From: SIG299 sp051880375
GTDB taxonomy: Bacteria > Bacillota > Clostridia > Lachnospirales > Lachnospiraceae
NCBI GenBank assembly: GCA_051880375.1
Contig: JBJENV010000078.1
Coordinates: 52,639 to 116,638 of the forward strand
Direction: 5' to 3'
Length of the DNA: 64,000 bases
Below are positions 8,490 through 18,315 of this stretch, in pieces. The notes beneath the pieces are model-generated. The model searched no databases. It worked only from the letters and a program-made list of their open reading frames with translations, and was not told the origin of the DNA. Made by a program: the position numbers and the translations under genes. Numbering within the stretch: the stretch's first letter is position 1; each line of letters begins with the position of its first letter.

Positions 8490-10514
8490 CTAGTATATTT
8501 TTCTTCCCTTTTCATCCGGAATTCCGCTTTTTCTATAAAAGTACGAATTTACCTGATCCCGCCATTCCTTTGCATTAGAAAGCTGTCTGTCAAAACGCTC
8601 ACTTACATTCGTAAATACGGTGTCAGGCACTTTGCCCCGAAGCCTCCGAAAGCAGGCAATCATTTCTTTTACTTCCTCCACACCTTCAAAATGGCTGTCA
8701 TAAATATGCTGAATCAATGTTTTTCCTGTAGACAGTACATGAGTATACGGTACATGATGGAAAAACAGCAACAGTTCTTCCGGACAGGAGTTGATATCAT
8801 TGTACATGGATGCATTCGGCTCGTCATACTGACGTACATAGCCGGTCCCCGTATCCGTCCGGTCGACTCCGATTCCGAAGTGGTCTGCCCGGTGATAGGT
8901 TCCCCAGCGGGAGTATTCGTAGCCATCCACGCTGCAGCCATAGTGGGTATGCGGTGTCACCATCCAGCCGATGCCGAGCGGACTGGTGTAGTGTTCGTAT
9001 ACCTCTCTCGACGGGAGTAAAATGGAAAGCATCGCCTCCACCACCTCCGTGTCGTTTGATAAGGTCAGCCGAATCCACTCTTCTGCAATTTCTTTTGCCG
9101 TCAGGGAATTCCGGAATGCCAGACGCCCAAACCCATACAGATTGGCGGCCGCCAGCACATTGCCCGTCCAGTTCTCATCATTTCCGGTATTGCAGACAGC
9201 AGCAATCCCCATATGCAGATTGCGACGCTCCCCGCTCCGGCCGCTGAGGATATCAGCCACGGTATCCTTTTCTTTTCTGCAATAGGTCTTAAACTCAAGA
9301 ATTTCCTTGAACATCGGAATCAGATAGCAGACATCAATCTGCTGTCCGGTATACTCCTGTGCAATCTGGACTTCCATCATCCGGTTTGTTTTTTTCAATC
9401 CGCCAAGCAACGGAGAAACCGGCTCTCTGATTTGAAAATCCATTGGCCCGTTTTTAATCTGCAAAATGACATTGTCATGATAGTCGCCGTCCATCCCGAT
9501 AAAATTGTCATATCCTGCTCTCGCTCTGTCGGTCTTGACATCCCGCCAGTCCTGCGTACAGTTATAAACAAAACAACGCCAGATAATCAACGCTCCGTAA
9601 GGTTTTACGATATCCGCCAGCATATTGGCACCGTCTGCCTGCGTTCTTCCATAGGTGAACGGTCCCGGGCGTCCTTCCGAATCTGCCTTGACCAAAAAGC
9701 CTCCCAGCTTCGGCACACGGCGGAATACCTCTTCCATCTTTTTTGTCCACCAGTCAATGACTGCCGCATCCAGAGGATCCGCACTCTGCGGACCCGAAAG
9801 TTCTATCGGGGCTGCAAAGTTAAGGCTCAGATAAAGCCGGATGCCATAACCGGCAAACAGTTCGGACAACTCTGCCACCTTGTCAAAATAACGCTCCGTT
9901 ATCAGATAAGTGGCTGCCTCCTTTACATTGACGTTGTTGATTACAACGCCGTTGATTCCGATGCTTGCTAAGAATCTGGCATAATCCTTCGTCCGCTCAT
10001 TCAGGATGAGTTCATTGTTTTCAAAAAAGAAGGAACGTCCGGAATAACCGCGTTCTATGCTGCCGTCCATGTTATCCCAGTGATTGTACATGCGAAGCGG
10101 CTGGTCCGGTATCTGAAGCGTCTGAATTTCTCCAAGGGATTCCTCCATGGCAATGATACGAAGCAGATGAAACACTCCGTATAACACACCGCTTTCCTCT
10201 CCGGCTTCCAGAATCAGATGCCCCGTTTCTTCGGTCAGCCGATAAGCTCCCTCGATTGCTTCCGGAAGTACTGCTCTCTTAATTTGAAGTGTTGCCGTGT
10301 TCACAGTCTCCGCTTCCCCAGTACTGTCCACGGAAAAATAATTCATGGAAAGCATTCCTCTTAAGCCCCGTTCCAGTTCCTTAAGTGCATTGTTCACCAC
10401 GGGATGCTCTGCAGAAAAACCGGACAGCCCAATTCTTTGAAAATACGCCCTGTTTTCTTTGCTGTTTACCTTTCTGTATTCCAGCCAGAGCTGTGTAAAG
10501 CCCTTTGTTTCCAT
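8490..10514 (-). CDS. GH67 alpha-glucuronidase
   Basis: 674 residues without a signal peptide, the usual length for cytoplasmic GH67 enzymes. These remove 4-O-methyl-glucuronic acid from the non-reducing-end xylose of aldouronic acids. Family marks are NHWDNMDGSIERGYSGRSFF at about residues 144-163, NGVVINNVN, and the active-site stretch LVKADSEGRPGPFTYGRTQA at about 271-290. The ATG at 10514 lies 9 nt after the end of the upstream GH3 gene, and the stop is 33 nt before the GH8 start, so the three are one operon. It acts on imported glucuronoxylan fragments before GH3 and GH8 finish the backbone. Confidence 0.95.
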   Translation of the reverse strand: METKGFTQLWLEYRKVNSKENRAYFQRIGLSGFSAEHPVVNNALKELERGLRGMLSMNYFSVDSTGEAETVNTATLQIKRAVLPEAIEGAYRLTEETGHLILEAGEESGVLYGVFHLLRIIAMEESLGEIQTLQIPDQPLRMYNHWDNMDGSIERGYSGRSFFFENNELILNERTKDYARFLASIGINGVVINNVNVKEAATYLITERYFDKVAELSELFAGYGIRLYLSLNFAAPIELSGPQSADPLDAAVIDWWTKKMEEVFRRVPKLGGFLVKADSEGRPGPFTYGRTQADGANMLADIVKPYGALIIWRCFVYNCTQDWRDVKTDRARAGYDNFIGMDGDYHDNVILQIKNGPMDFQIREPVSPLLGGLKKTNRMMEVQIAQEYTGQQIDVCYLIPMFKEILEFKTYCRKEKDTVADILSGRSGERRNLHMGIAAVCNTGNDENWTGNVLAAANLYGFGRLAFRNSLTAKEIAEEWIRLTLSNDTEVVEAMLSILLPSREVYEHYTSPLGIGWMVTPHTHYGCSVDGYEYSRWGTYHRADHFGIGVDRTDTGTGYVRQYDEPNASMYNDINSCPEELLLFFHHVPYTHVLSTGKTLIQHIYDSHFEGVEEVKEMIACFRRLRGKVPDTVFTNVSERFDRQLSNAKEWRDQVNSYFYRKSGIPDEKGRKIY

Positions 10515-10523
10515 AGCATTCTC

Positions 10524-12680
10524 CTATTTCAGAACCTTGTTGTTATTGATGGCAATCCGGTACTCCTGTACCTTTGTACCGGTCAGAGCCGTACTTCTTG
10601 CGTCCGGTGCATGACCGCCGACGTAAATCGAAGCACTTCCTTCGGAAAGGCGCAGTATTCCTTCCTCATCAAACAGTGCAAAGGCTTCCTGCGGCAGCCG
10701 AAGCGTAACTGTCTTTGTTTCGCCTGCCTTCAGAAAAAGCTTTTTGATTCCCTTCAGCTGGGCATTCGGCGTATTCTCACGATTTACTTTTACATAAATC
10801 TGTACTGTTTCCGCACCATCCATTTTCCCTGTGTTTGTAACGTCAAGCGTCACCGATATGCCTTCTTCCTCCAGAGCCGTTTTGTCAATTCTTACGTTGT
10901 TATAGGAAAAGGCAGTATAGGAAAGACCATAACCGAACGGATACAATGCTTCCGTCTGCATATAGCGATAGGTTCTTCCCTTCATGTTGTAATCCGTAAA
11001 TGCCGGAAGCTCCTCCAGCGAACGATAAAAGGTTACCGGGAGCCTTCCTTCCGGATTTTTCTCACCAAATAAGATATCTGCAATTGCTTTACCGCCCTGT
11101 GCCCCCGGATACCAGCACTGAAGAATCGCCGGAATGTGTTCGTCTGCCCAGTTTACAGCCAGAGCTGAGCCGGATAACAGTACCAGTACCACAGGCTTGC
11201 CGCTGGCATATATTTCCTCCAAAATCTGCTGCTGCAGACCCGGAAGATTTAAGTTTGGCTTATCTCCGCTGGCGAATTCGTTTCCTTCATCGCCTTCCTC
11301 TCCTTCCAGACTGGAATCCAGTCCCATGCAGGCAATTACCACATCGCTTTCTGCACAGACTCCTTGTACTTCGGAGAGACGGTCATTCACCGTTCCAAGC
11401 CCCTGCACTTTATCATGACAGAGATGGCAGCCTTCGGAGGTCATGACACGAACCTCGTCACCAAGGTAATCCTGCAGCCCCTCTAACACAGTCCAGTATC
11501 TGGATGCCGTGCCCTCATAGTTACCCACCAGCGCCATCCGGTTATTGGCATTCGGCCCGATGACACCTACGGTCTTTAGATTTGTTTTATCTAACGGAAG
11601 CAGATGGTTTTCGTTCTTTAACAGAACCACACACTTTTCCGCCGCTTTTCTGTTGAGCTCACGCATTGGCACACTGTCCACTACGGAATACGGAATCCGG
11701 TTGAACTTGTTGTCCTCCAGCTTATCGAAAACGCCCAGCTTCATTCTGGTCGTAAATAAATTGACAAGTGCTTCATCCAGACGCTTTTCGGACACTCTGC
11801 CCTCTTCTACCGCCTGCCTAAGATAATGGAACAGATTTCCGCAGTTTAAATCACAGCCGTTATTCATTGCCATGGAAACGGATTCCACCGGCGTACTTGT
11901 TACTTTATGTCCTTCATGGAAATCCTTGATTGCCCAGCAGTCACTGACCACATGCCCTTCAAAGCCCCATTCCTCTCTTAAAATATCCTGTAACAGCTCT
12001 TTGTTGCCGCAGCATGGTGCGCCGTTGGTACGGTTATAAGCTCCCATAACCGCCTCTACCTTTGCCTCCTGTACACATGCCTTAAAAGCAGGCAGATAGG
12101 TTTCGTGCAAATCCTGCTTTGTTACTACTGCATCAAAGCTGTGACGCAAATCCTCCGGACCGCTGTGTACCGCAAAATGCTTTGCACATGCTGCTGCCTT
12201 CAGATAATTTTCATCATGTCCCTGTAAGCCTTCTACAAAGCGAACCCCAAGTCTGGAGGTAAGATACGGGTCCTCCCCGAAGGTCTCATGTCCACGGCCC
12301 CAGCGCGGATCACGGAAAATATTCACATTCGGAGACCAGAAGGTCAGCCCCTTATAGATATCCGTGTCATCCGATGCCTGTTCCATATTAAACTTGGCAC
12401 GTCCCTCCGTGGAAATGGCATCCGCCACCTCCTCGATAAAATCCTCATCAAAAGTGGCTGCCAAAGCAATCGCCTGAGGAAACACTGTAGCAACTCCTGC
12501 ACGTGCCACCCCATGCAGAGCTTCATTCCACCAGTTATATTTCTTAATGCCGAGGCGTTCGATTTCCGGTGCCCAGTTGAGTGTCTGACTTACCTTTTCC
12601 TCCAGAGTCATCTGTGCTACCAGTTTTTCCGCACGCTGTCTGAATTCTGCATTTTTCTCTTTATTCCGTACAATTTCCAT
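10524..12680 (-). CDS. GH3 beta-xylosidase (possibly with alpha-arabinosidase activity)
   Basis: 718 residues, no signal peptide, full GH3 length. The N-terminal TIM-barrel holds KYNWWNEALHGVAR (residues 48-60), typical of the beta-xylosidase/arabinosidase branch, WSPNVNIFRDPRWGRGHETF, and the nucleophile region HVVSDCWAIKDFH with D247 as the expected nucleophile. The alpha/beta sandwich follows (VGVIGPNANNRMALVGNYEG; EGDEGNEFASGD) and a fibronectin-type-III-like domain closes the protein (TLDVTNTGKMDGAETVQIYV). It is 14 nt downstream of the GH10 gene and 9 nt before GH67. The likely role is to split xylobiose and xylo-oligomers in the cytoplasm. Confidence 0.92.
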   Translation of the reverse strand: MEIVRNKEKNAEFRQRAEKLVAQMTLEEKVSQTLNWAPEIERLGIKKYNWWNEALHGVARAGVATVFPQAIALAATFDEDFIEEVADAISTEGRAKFNMEQASDDTDIYKGLTFWSPNVNIFRDPRWGRGHETFGEDPYLTSRLGVRFVEGLQGHDENYLKAAACAKHFAVHSGPEDLRHSFDAVVTKQDLHETYLPAFKACVQEAKVEAVMGAYNRTNGAPCCGNKELLQDILREEWGFEGHVVSDCWAIKDFHEGHKVTSTPVESVSMAMNNGCDLNCGNLFHYLRQAVEEGRVSEKRLDEALVNLFTTRMKLGVFDKLEDNKFNRIPYSVVDSVPMRELNRKAAEKCVVLLKNENHLLPLDKTNLKTVGVIGPNANNRMALVGNYEGTASRYWTVLEGLQDYLGDEVRVMTSEGCHLCHDKVQGLGTVNDRLSEVQGVCAESDVVIACMGLDSSLEGEEGDEGNEFASGDKPNLNLPGLQQQILEEIYASGKPVVLVLLSGSALAVNWADEHIPAILQCWYPGAQGGKAIADILFGEKNPEGRLPVTFYRSLEELPAFTDYNMKGRTYRYMQTEALYPFGYGLSYTAFSYNNVRIDKTALEEEGISVTLDVTNTGKMDGAETVQIYVKVNRENTPNAQLKGIKKLFLKAGETKTVTLRLPQEAFALFDEEGILRLSEGSASIYVGGHAPDARSTALTGTKVQEYRIAINNNKVLK

Positions 12681-12694
12681 GTCCGTCCTCCCGG

Positions 12695-14764
12695 TTATCC
12701 ACGTTTTTTCTTCCAGATGAAGATACCTGCTGCCAAAAGAACAACAATTCCTGCCGCAACAGCCACATACCCGATGGCATTCCTGCTGTCATTCTGTACT
12801 GCCGGTTCTGCCACGTCCGGCTGCTCCGCTTCCAAATCCTCTGTCGGCACAGGTTCCCCGGTTGGTTCGGGTGCTTCGGTAGATTTCGGAACCTCTGTCG
12901 GTTTTGGAGACGGTGTCGGCTTCGGAGACGGCGTCGGTGTCGGCTGGGTCAGGCTGAGGTATTTGTCCTCATCGGCAAATGCCCAGAATGCCGGCTTTGC
13001 CTGATAGCCTCCGTCAAACAGTAGCGGAAGCTGACTGCTCTTTCCGTCAGCGGCACCTCCGACACTGTTCGAAGTCTGCAGCCAGGAGTTCGGATCAATG
13101 ACACCCCAGAAGGTCATGCCGCAGAAGTTGATTCCTTCCGCCTGCAGCTTTTTGATGGATTCATAAAAAGAATGATACCGGTTTGCCTGTCGGCGGTACT
13201 CGGTTTCCTTACTGTATTCGGTTCCTATGTAATCGGAGCTTACCTTTAAATCCCACTCCGTAATCTGTATCTTATCTACTATTTGTCCATAAGTCCTTAC
13301 AGCATTCTCAAAGACAGCAGTGGTCGGATTCATCTGGGTCTCATAGTGTCCCTGCATGCCCATGCCGTCGATACGGGTTCCTTCCGCTTCCTTGACATCC
13401 CGCAAAAGCTGTGCTATTCCCTGCACCTTTTTACTGTGAAACTCATTGTAATCGTTGTAATATAAATCCACACTCTCCGGCAGGTACTGATTTGCAAACC
13501 GGAACGCCTGAATGATAAACTCATTGCTCTGGTAAACAGCCCACCACTTGGAATTTTCCTTGTCACTGCGGTATGTGCCGGTGCTGTCGCTGACTGCTTC
13601 ATTTACTACGTCCCAGCCGTAGAACATATCCTTATACTTACTGTCTTCTCCGGTAAAATGTTCTGCCACCGAAGCAATGTACCATTCCAGACGCTTCGAC
13701 ATGGTCTCTGCATCTACCAGCTTTCCGGAGGTTTTATAATTCTCGTAAAAGAACCAGTCCGGTGTCTGGGAATGCCATACAAGGACATGTCCGCGAACCC
13801 GGATGGTATCCTCCGGATGGTTTTTATTCCACTTATAAATGACATCCAGTGTCCGCTCTGCACGCGAAAAATCCAGAACCGGAACTAACAGCTCCTCACC
13901 ATGAAATACCACTGTTTCGGTTCTTGGGTTATTACTATAGCCAAACATGGCATCCGGCTTTAACTCATTTCCTAACGTCACCGCATTAAAATGCTTTGTG
14001 ACCAGTCCCATCAACTCCACATCCGTAAGCTCGGAATTAACAATGGCGGTTCCTACGATGAAATCCTCCCCCATTACCTTTGTCACAGCATCCTTTAAGT
14101 CTACAATGTTCTTCTGGATTTTTTCCGGTTCTGCCGTCTTCTGGTATAATTCAATTCCGGTTACATAATAGGTTCCCTTAACGCCCGGTCCCTGACCGTA
14201 CTGTGTACCCTGCTCCAAAAAGCGAAGCGCAACCATTTCCACCTGCCCGCTCCAGGTCGGTGTAAAGGTTCCGGTAAATTTGGTCCATACACCCGGCTCC
14301 AGAATCTGCTGCACCGTACCGCTCACACCCTGGCTGTAGCTGTCACTGCCGTTTGCACGGATGTGCGGAGAAATCTCCACACTGCGCTGCTCCGCCGGTG
14401 CATCCTTATAGTCTTCCGGGTCCAGCATCACATAAAACGTGTAATAATAGGTCTGGTTTTTCTCTACCTTATCTGTAACATTCTGGGCAAAGCACTGATA
14501 ATTCGAGGTTCTGTCTGTAATCTTTCCGTAGGTGGTAATGCCGTCCACCACCGGAGTTTCCGAAACCTCCGCCGTAATTGTGGCACCGTTCTGGTGCACA
14601 TTCCATACCTCCAGCTGGTCGGGATTCTCAAAGGAACCATTAATAATCAGGTTTTCCCCCTCTTCTGCCCATACTTTCCCGGTCTGTCCGCCCAGTCCTC
14701 CAAGACATAAAACCGCTGCCAATACTGCTGCTACCAACCCTTTTCCTTTTCGCATAACCTTCAT
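12695..14764 (-). CDS. Secreted, membrane-anchored GH10 endo-xylanase with CBM22-like module
   Basis: 689 residues. Residues 1-33 are a Sec signal peptide. Residues ~37-210 form a CBM4/9/22-type sandwich starting NLIINGSFENPD. The GH10 barrel spans ~220-625, with the acid/base E389 in WDVVNEAVSD and the nucleophile E503 in QITEWDLKV. A Pro/Thr/Ser linker follows (~627-665, PTPTPSPKPTPSPKPTEVPK), then a single transmembrane helix (VAVAAGIVVLLAAGIFIW) and a basic KKKRG tail. There is no LPxTG motif, so the enzyme is probably held in the membrane with the catalytic part reaching through the wall. It is the only plainly exported hydrolase of the locus and would produce the oligosaccharides for the importer. 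Confidence 0.95.
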   Translation of the reverse strand: MKVMRKGKGLVAAVLAAVLCLGGLGGQTGKVWAEEGENLIINGSFENPDQLEVWNVHQNGATITAEVSETPVVDGITTYGKITDRTSNYQCFAQNVTDKVEKNQTYYYTFYVMLDPEDYKDAPAEQRSVEISPHIRANGSDSYSQGVSGTVQQILEPGVWTKFTGTFTPTWSGQVEMVALRFLEQGTQYGQGPGVKGTYYVTGIELYQKTAEPEKIQKNIVDLKDAVTKVMGEDFIVGTAIVNSELTDVELMGLVTKHFNAVTLGNELKPDAMFGYSNNPRTETVVFHGEELLVPVLDFSRAERTLDVIYKWNKNHPEDTIRVRGHVLVWHSQTPDWFFYENYKTSGKLVDAETMSKRLEWYIASVAEHFTGEDSKYKDMFYGWDVVNEAVSDSTGTYRSDKENSKWWAVYQSNEFIIQAFRFANQYLPESVDLYYNDYNEFHSKKVQGIAQLLRDVKEAEGTRIDGMGMQGHYETQMNPTTAVFENAVRTYGQIVDKIQITEWDLKVSSDYIGTEYSKETEYRRQANRYHSFYESIKKLQAEGINFCGMTFWGVIDPNSWLQTSNSVGGAADGKSSQLPLLFDGGYQAKPAFWAFADEDKYLSLTQPTPTPSPKPTPSPKPTEVPKSTEAPEPTGEPVPTEDLEAEQPDVAEPAVQNDSRNAIGYVAVAAGIVVLLAAGIFIWKKKRG

Positions 14765-14866
14765 CCTTTCCTCTCTGCGCCCGACAGGTACAGTACTTTA
14801 CTTTCACTATACACGAAACGGCAGAAAAATTCTTTACGATTGTTGTGATTTATTGCTCTCTTTTTG

Positions 14867-17800
14867 CTAACTTTCAGAATCCGGCACATTTTTCCGGAAC
14901 TGAAACCACGCAAAATCAAACGCACTGCCCGGCAGAAACACAAAGGAAACCTTTGTCCTTCCCTGTTTTGGTGCAATCGTAAATTCCCGCTCCGTATCTG
15001 TTTTTGCATACGAAAATTCCAGTGATTCCCGTTCCTTCCTTCCATCTTCCCATTCGGTGAAAAGCTGTATATTGTTGGACTCGTGCGGTGTCTTTCCGCA
15101 AATCACAAGCTTTCCTGCTGTGTTTTCCCCAAAGTCCATACCTTCAAATACCAGAGTTACATTGTTTCCGATACCCACAATGGAAGCCTCCTGCTTTTCA
15201 TAGGTATCACCATAAATGCTATCCGCCTCTGCCGCCGCCAGACGGCTGTATGCCTTTTCCCGCTTCGTAAACTGAAATCCCTTCATATGAATTTTCCGGT
15301 CTAATTCTACAGCAAACGTGGTAATTCCGTGAAGACGTTTCTGCAGACGGAAGGTATCCGGAAGATAGGTATTCCATACACTCGGCAGGGTGTAATCCTT
15401 TCTGCCGATAATCTGACTTCCTTTCTCATACGGAATCCCTTCCCAGAAGGTAAACGGCGTTTCTCCAAAGGAAAATACGGGTATTGTCACCTCATCCGAG
15501 CCAAACTCTCCAAAATCGAGGTTTTCGTATGCTACCCAGCTCTTCCCGTCCCGCGACGTCGAAATTCCCCGCTCGTTTCCGTTTCCGATGGCTCCGCCGG
15601 ATGCCGAAAAAAGGGATGCCGACAAAAATTCATACGGATTCAGATTCCGCTTTCCAAGTCCCTCCGAGCGATATTCCAACATGGAAATCAGTGAAACAGC
15701 ATTTCTTCCGTTTTTGCACATACAGCGGACATAAAATTCACCGTCGCCCCTTACTTCTATCTCTGCTTTCTTCGAATTCTCTTTCTCCAGGCGGACGGTT
15801 GCAAAGGTGCTGTCGACACCGGCAGCATCTGTCACTCTCCAGAAGAGTTTCTGTGCATCTGCGTTTTCCGGATAAACCTCTGCGCATAGTTCTGTACTCC
15901 TGTTTTCCGGTGTAAGCAGGGTAGCGCCCTGCGGATGCAGTTCTATTTTTCGAATCGGGATTTTAACAAAATCCTGCCTCTTCTTCGCAAACGGACGCTT
16001 TCTGGTCAGTGTTTCCGTGCTTCTTTCTCCTTCTGCACGGCAAACCAGTACCGCATCCTTCATTCCTTCCGAAGCAACCGTCACCTTGATTTCTCCGGCA
16101 GCTCCGGTGCTTCGTACTACCGCTAACAGCTTTCCGCCAAACATGCGCTTCGAATCCGTACAATACGGGTCGGTATCCGTACTGTCTCCGTTATCCAGTC
16201 CTGCAAGCTCTCCGGCTCCGTCTACGAATACCATTACTCTGTTATTTGCATTCTGAACCGGAACGCCGTTTCTGTCCTTCGCCGAAATCGTAATAAAAAT
16301 CAACGCTTCGTCCTCGGCAGCAATTGTCGTTTTGTCTGCCTCAAGGCAAAGCTCCGCGGCATCCCCGAAGGATACCTGTCTGTCCTCTGCAACGATGTTA
16401 CCGTTCTCATCATATGCAGCCGCATACAATTCTCCCGGCTCATAAAGAAGCTGCCAGTCTCCCGTGATGCTTTTTCCATGTTTATGGTCAAGCTGGCGTT
16501 TTCCGAGAGATCTGTGGTTGAAAAACAGTTCTATCACCGGAGCGTTAGAGCACACCCTGACATCTATCTTTTGTCCCGGATTAAAATCCCAGTACGGGAA
16601 AATATGTACCATTGGCTTTTCACGGTAACTCGTCCATCCGGCCTGATACATATAATAAGAATCCTTTGGAAAACCTGCCGTATCCGCCTGGCCAAAATAG
16701 GAATTCCTTCCGTGGTACGGGGTCGGTTCCCCGATATAGTCGATACCGGACCACAAAAACTGCCCCAGCGAATACTCTGTATCGCGTTCCTTTGTAATAC
16801 AAAATTCGATACTCGGTGCACCCCAGCTGGTAATACTGTTTCCAAGACTGGAACACTGCTCGTCATCGTCCGCTAAAATCTCCTTTGCAAGAGGGAAGTG
16901 ATAAATACCGCGGCTCTGCACAACAGAAGCCGTTTCACTTCCGTAAATGATCCAGTCCGGATGCTCCCTGTGATGCTCTTCATAGAGCTTCTCCGCATAA
17001 TTATATCCGGTCAGTTTAATGATATCTGCGCACTTCTGCGTATTAATCCAGGGAAGGAAATTGCTTGCAAAGGTAACAAAAGCATTCTGCTTCGGGTCAT
17101 GCTTCTGTACCAGCTGCATCAGCCAACGCAGTGTCTCCTGGCCCCGCTCGTCCGCATGCGTATCATAAATTTCATTGCCGACCGACCAGAGAATCACACT
17201 CGGATGATTGCGGTCTCTCCGTATCCAGTTTGCCACATCCCTTTCCGCCCAGTCTTCAAAAAAGCGTCCGTAGTCGTACTGCGTCTTTCCCTTCTTCCAG
17301 CAGTCAAATGCCTCGCTCATCACCAGAAGCCCCATTTCATCAGCAAGCTCCATCAACTCCACGGCAGGCATATTGTGTGCGGTACGAATCGCATTTGCGC
17401 CCATTTCCTTCATGAGCTTCAGCTGTCTTCGTATGGCATCTTTGTTGACCGCACTTCCGAGGCAGCCAAGGTCATGATGCAGGCAGACACCCTGCAGCTT
17501 CACGTGAACTCCGTTTAAGAAAAACCCGCGATCACTGGTAAATTCTATCGTCCGGTAGCCAAAGCGGATGCATTCGGAATCAAGCAGTTCTCCGTCCCGG
17601 AAGAGTTCTGCCTGTAATTCATAAAGATAAGGGCAGGCCCCGGACCACTCTGTCGGATGTTCTACATACAAATCCGCATCCGGCTCCGCTACAGAAGCTT
17701 GCTTTTGCATCACCACACGGTGCTCTTTATCGTAAATCGTATAGACAACCGTATCTTCCGAAAGCCGCTCCGCTTCCGGAAGTGAAATTTCTGCCGTCAC

Positions 17801-18304
17801 CTCGGTATGATACCCGTTGCCCTCTTTTCGCGTATGAATATAAATACCGTCTGCCGCAAAATGTACACGGTTCCGGTAAATCAGCCAGACAGGACGGTAA
17901 ATTCCCGCTCCGGTATACCATCTGGAATTCGGCGCCTGATGAACGACCTTGACCAGAATATCATTTTTTCCGGGCCGGACAAAGTCCGTAATCTCCACCT
18001 CAAAGGTGGTGTAACCGTACATCCACTCTCCCGCTTTTTGCCCGTTTACATAAATGGAAGCGTTCATATAAACACCTTCAAAACGCAAAAAGAGCTTTCG
18101 CTGTTCGTTTACGTCTACCTCAAGCGTCCGACGATACCAGCCGACAGAATCCTCATACAGGTTTTCCGCATTTTCTATCAGCCAATCATGCGGTATTACT
18201 ACTTCGCAAAATCGGTCTTCTTCATAATGTTCCGGTATCTGTCCTTCCTTTATTGGCTGCTTTTGAAAGGTCCAGCCGTATTTGAGACTTACTTTTTTTT
18301 TCAT
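14867..18304 (-). CDS. GH2-family glycoside hydrolase, multidomain
   Basis: 1145 residues, no signal peptide. The N-terminal sandwich has the GH2 hallmarks HDWLIENAENLYEDSVGWYR and YTGAGIYRPVWL. The barrel has RTAHNMPAVELMELADEMGL, the acid/base E378 in WSVGNEIYD, and the nucleophile E457 in IYGSETASV. C-terminal beta-domains (~640-1145) include an Ig-like domain (ITISAKDRNGVPVQNANNRV) and a final sandwich that may bind sugar. The layout matches long beta-galactosidase-like GH2 proteins. In a xylan locus it may remove galactose or arabinopyranose side groups, but the specificity cannot be read from the sequence. It is 12 nt after the SGNH esterase gene and 102 nt before GH10. Confidence 0.85.
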   Translation of the reverse strand: MKKKVSLKYGWTFQKQPIKEGQIPEHYEEDRFCEVVIPHDWLIENAENLYEDSVGWYRRTLEVDVNEQRKLFLRFEGVYMNASIYVNGQKAGEWMYGYTTFEVEITDFVRPGKNDILVKVVHQAPNSRWYTGAGIYRPVWLIYRNRVHFAADGIYIHTRKEGNGYHTEVTAEISLPEAERLSEDTVVYTIYDKEHRVVMQKQASVAEPDADLYVEHPTEWSGACPYLYELQAELFRDGELLDSECIRFGYRTIEFTSDRGFFLNGVHVKLQGVCLHHDLGCLGSAVNKDAIRRQLKLMKEMGANAIRTAHNMPAVELMELADEMGLLVMSEAFDCWKKGKTQYDYGRFFEDWAERDVANWIRRDRNHPSVILWSVGNEIYDTHADERGQETLRWLMQLVQKHDPKQNAFVTFASNFLPWINTQKCADIIKLTGYNYAEKLYEEHHREHPDWIIYGSETASVVQSRGIYHFPLAKEILADDDEQCSSLGNSITSWGAPSIEFCITKERDTEYSLGQFLWSGIDYIGEPTPYHGRNSYFGQADTAGFPKDSYYMYQAGWTSYREKPMVHIFPYWDFNPGQKIDVRVCSNAPVIELFFNHRSLGKRQLDHKHGKSITGDWQLLYEPGELYAAAYDENGNIVAEDRQVSFGDAAELCLEADKTTIAAEDEALIFITISAKDRNGVPVQNANNRVMVFVDGAGELAGLDNGDSTDTDPYCTDSKRMFGGKLLAVVRSTGAAGEIKVTVASEGMKDAVLVCRAEGERSTETLTRKRPFAKKRQDFVKIPIRKIELHPQGATLLTPENRSTELCAEVYPENADAQKLFWRVTDAAGVDSTFATVRLEKENSKKAEIEVRGDGEFYVRCMCKNGRNAVSLISMLEYRSEGLGKRNLNPYEFLSASLFSASGGAIGNGNERGISTSRDGKSWVAYENLDFGEFGSDEVTIPVFSFGETPFTFWEGIPYEKGSQIIGRKDYTLPSVWNTYLPDTFRLQKRLHGITTFAVELDRKIHMKGFQFTKREKAYSRLAAAEADSIYGDTYEKQEASIVGIGNNVTLVFEGMDFGENTAGKLVICGKTPHESNNIQLFTEWEDGRKERESLEFSYAKTDTEREFTIAPKQGRTKVSFVFLPGSAFDFAWFQFRKNVPDSES

Positions 18305-18315
18305 TTTTCTTATCC

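Noticed and set aside
16478..17518. Several frames on both strands inside the GH2 gene
   Set aside because: The GH2 frame is continuous with catalytic motifs in order; the others lack ribosome sites and known motifs.
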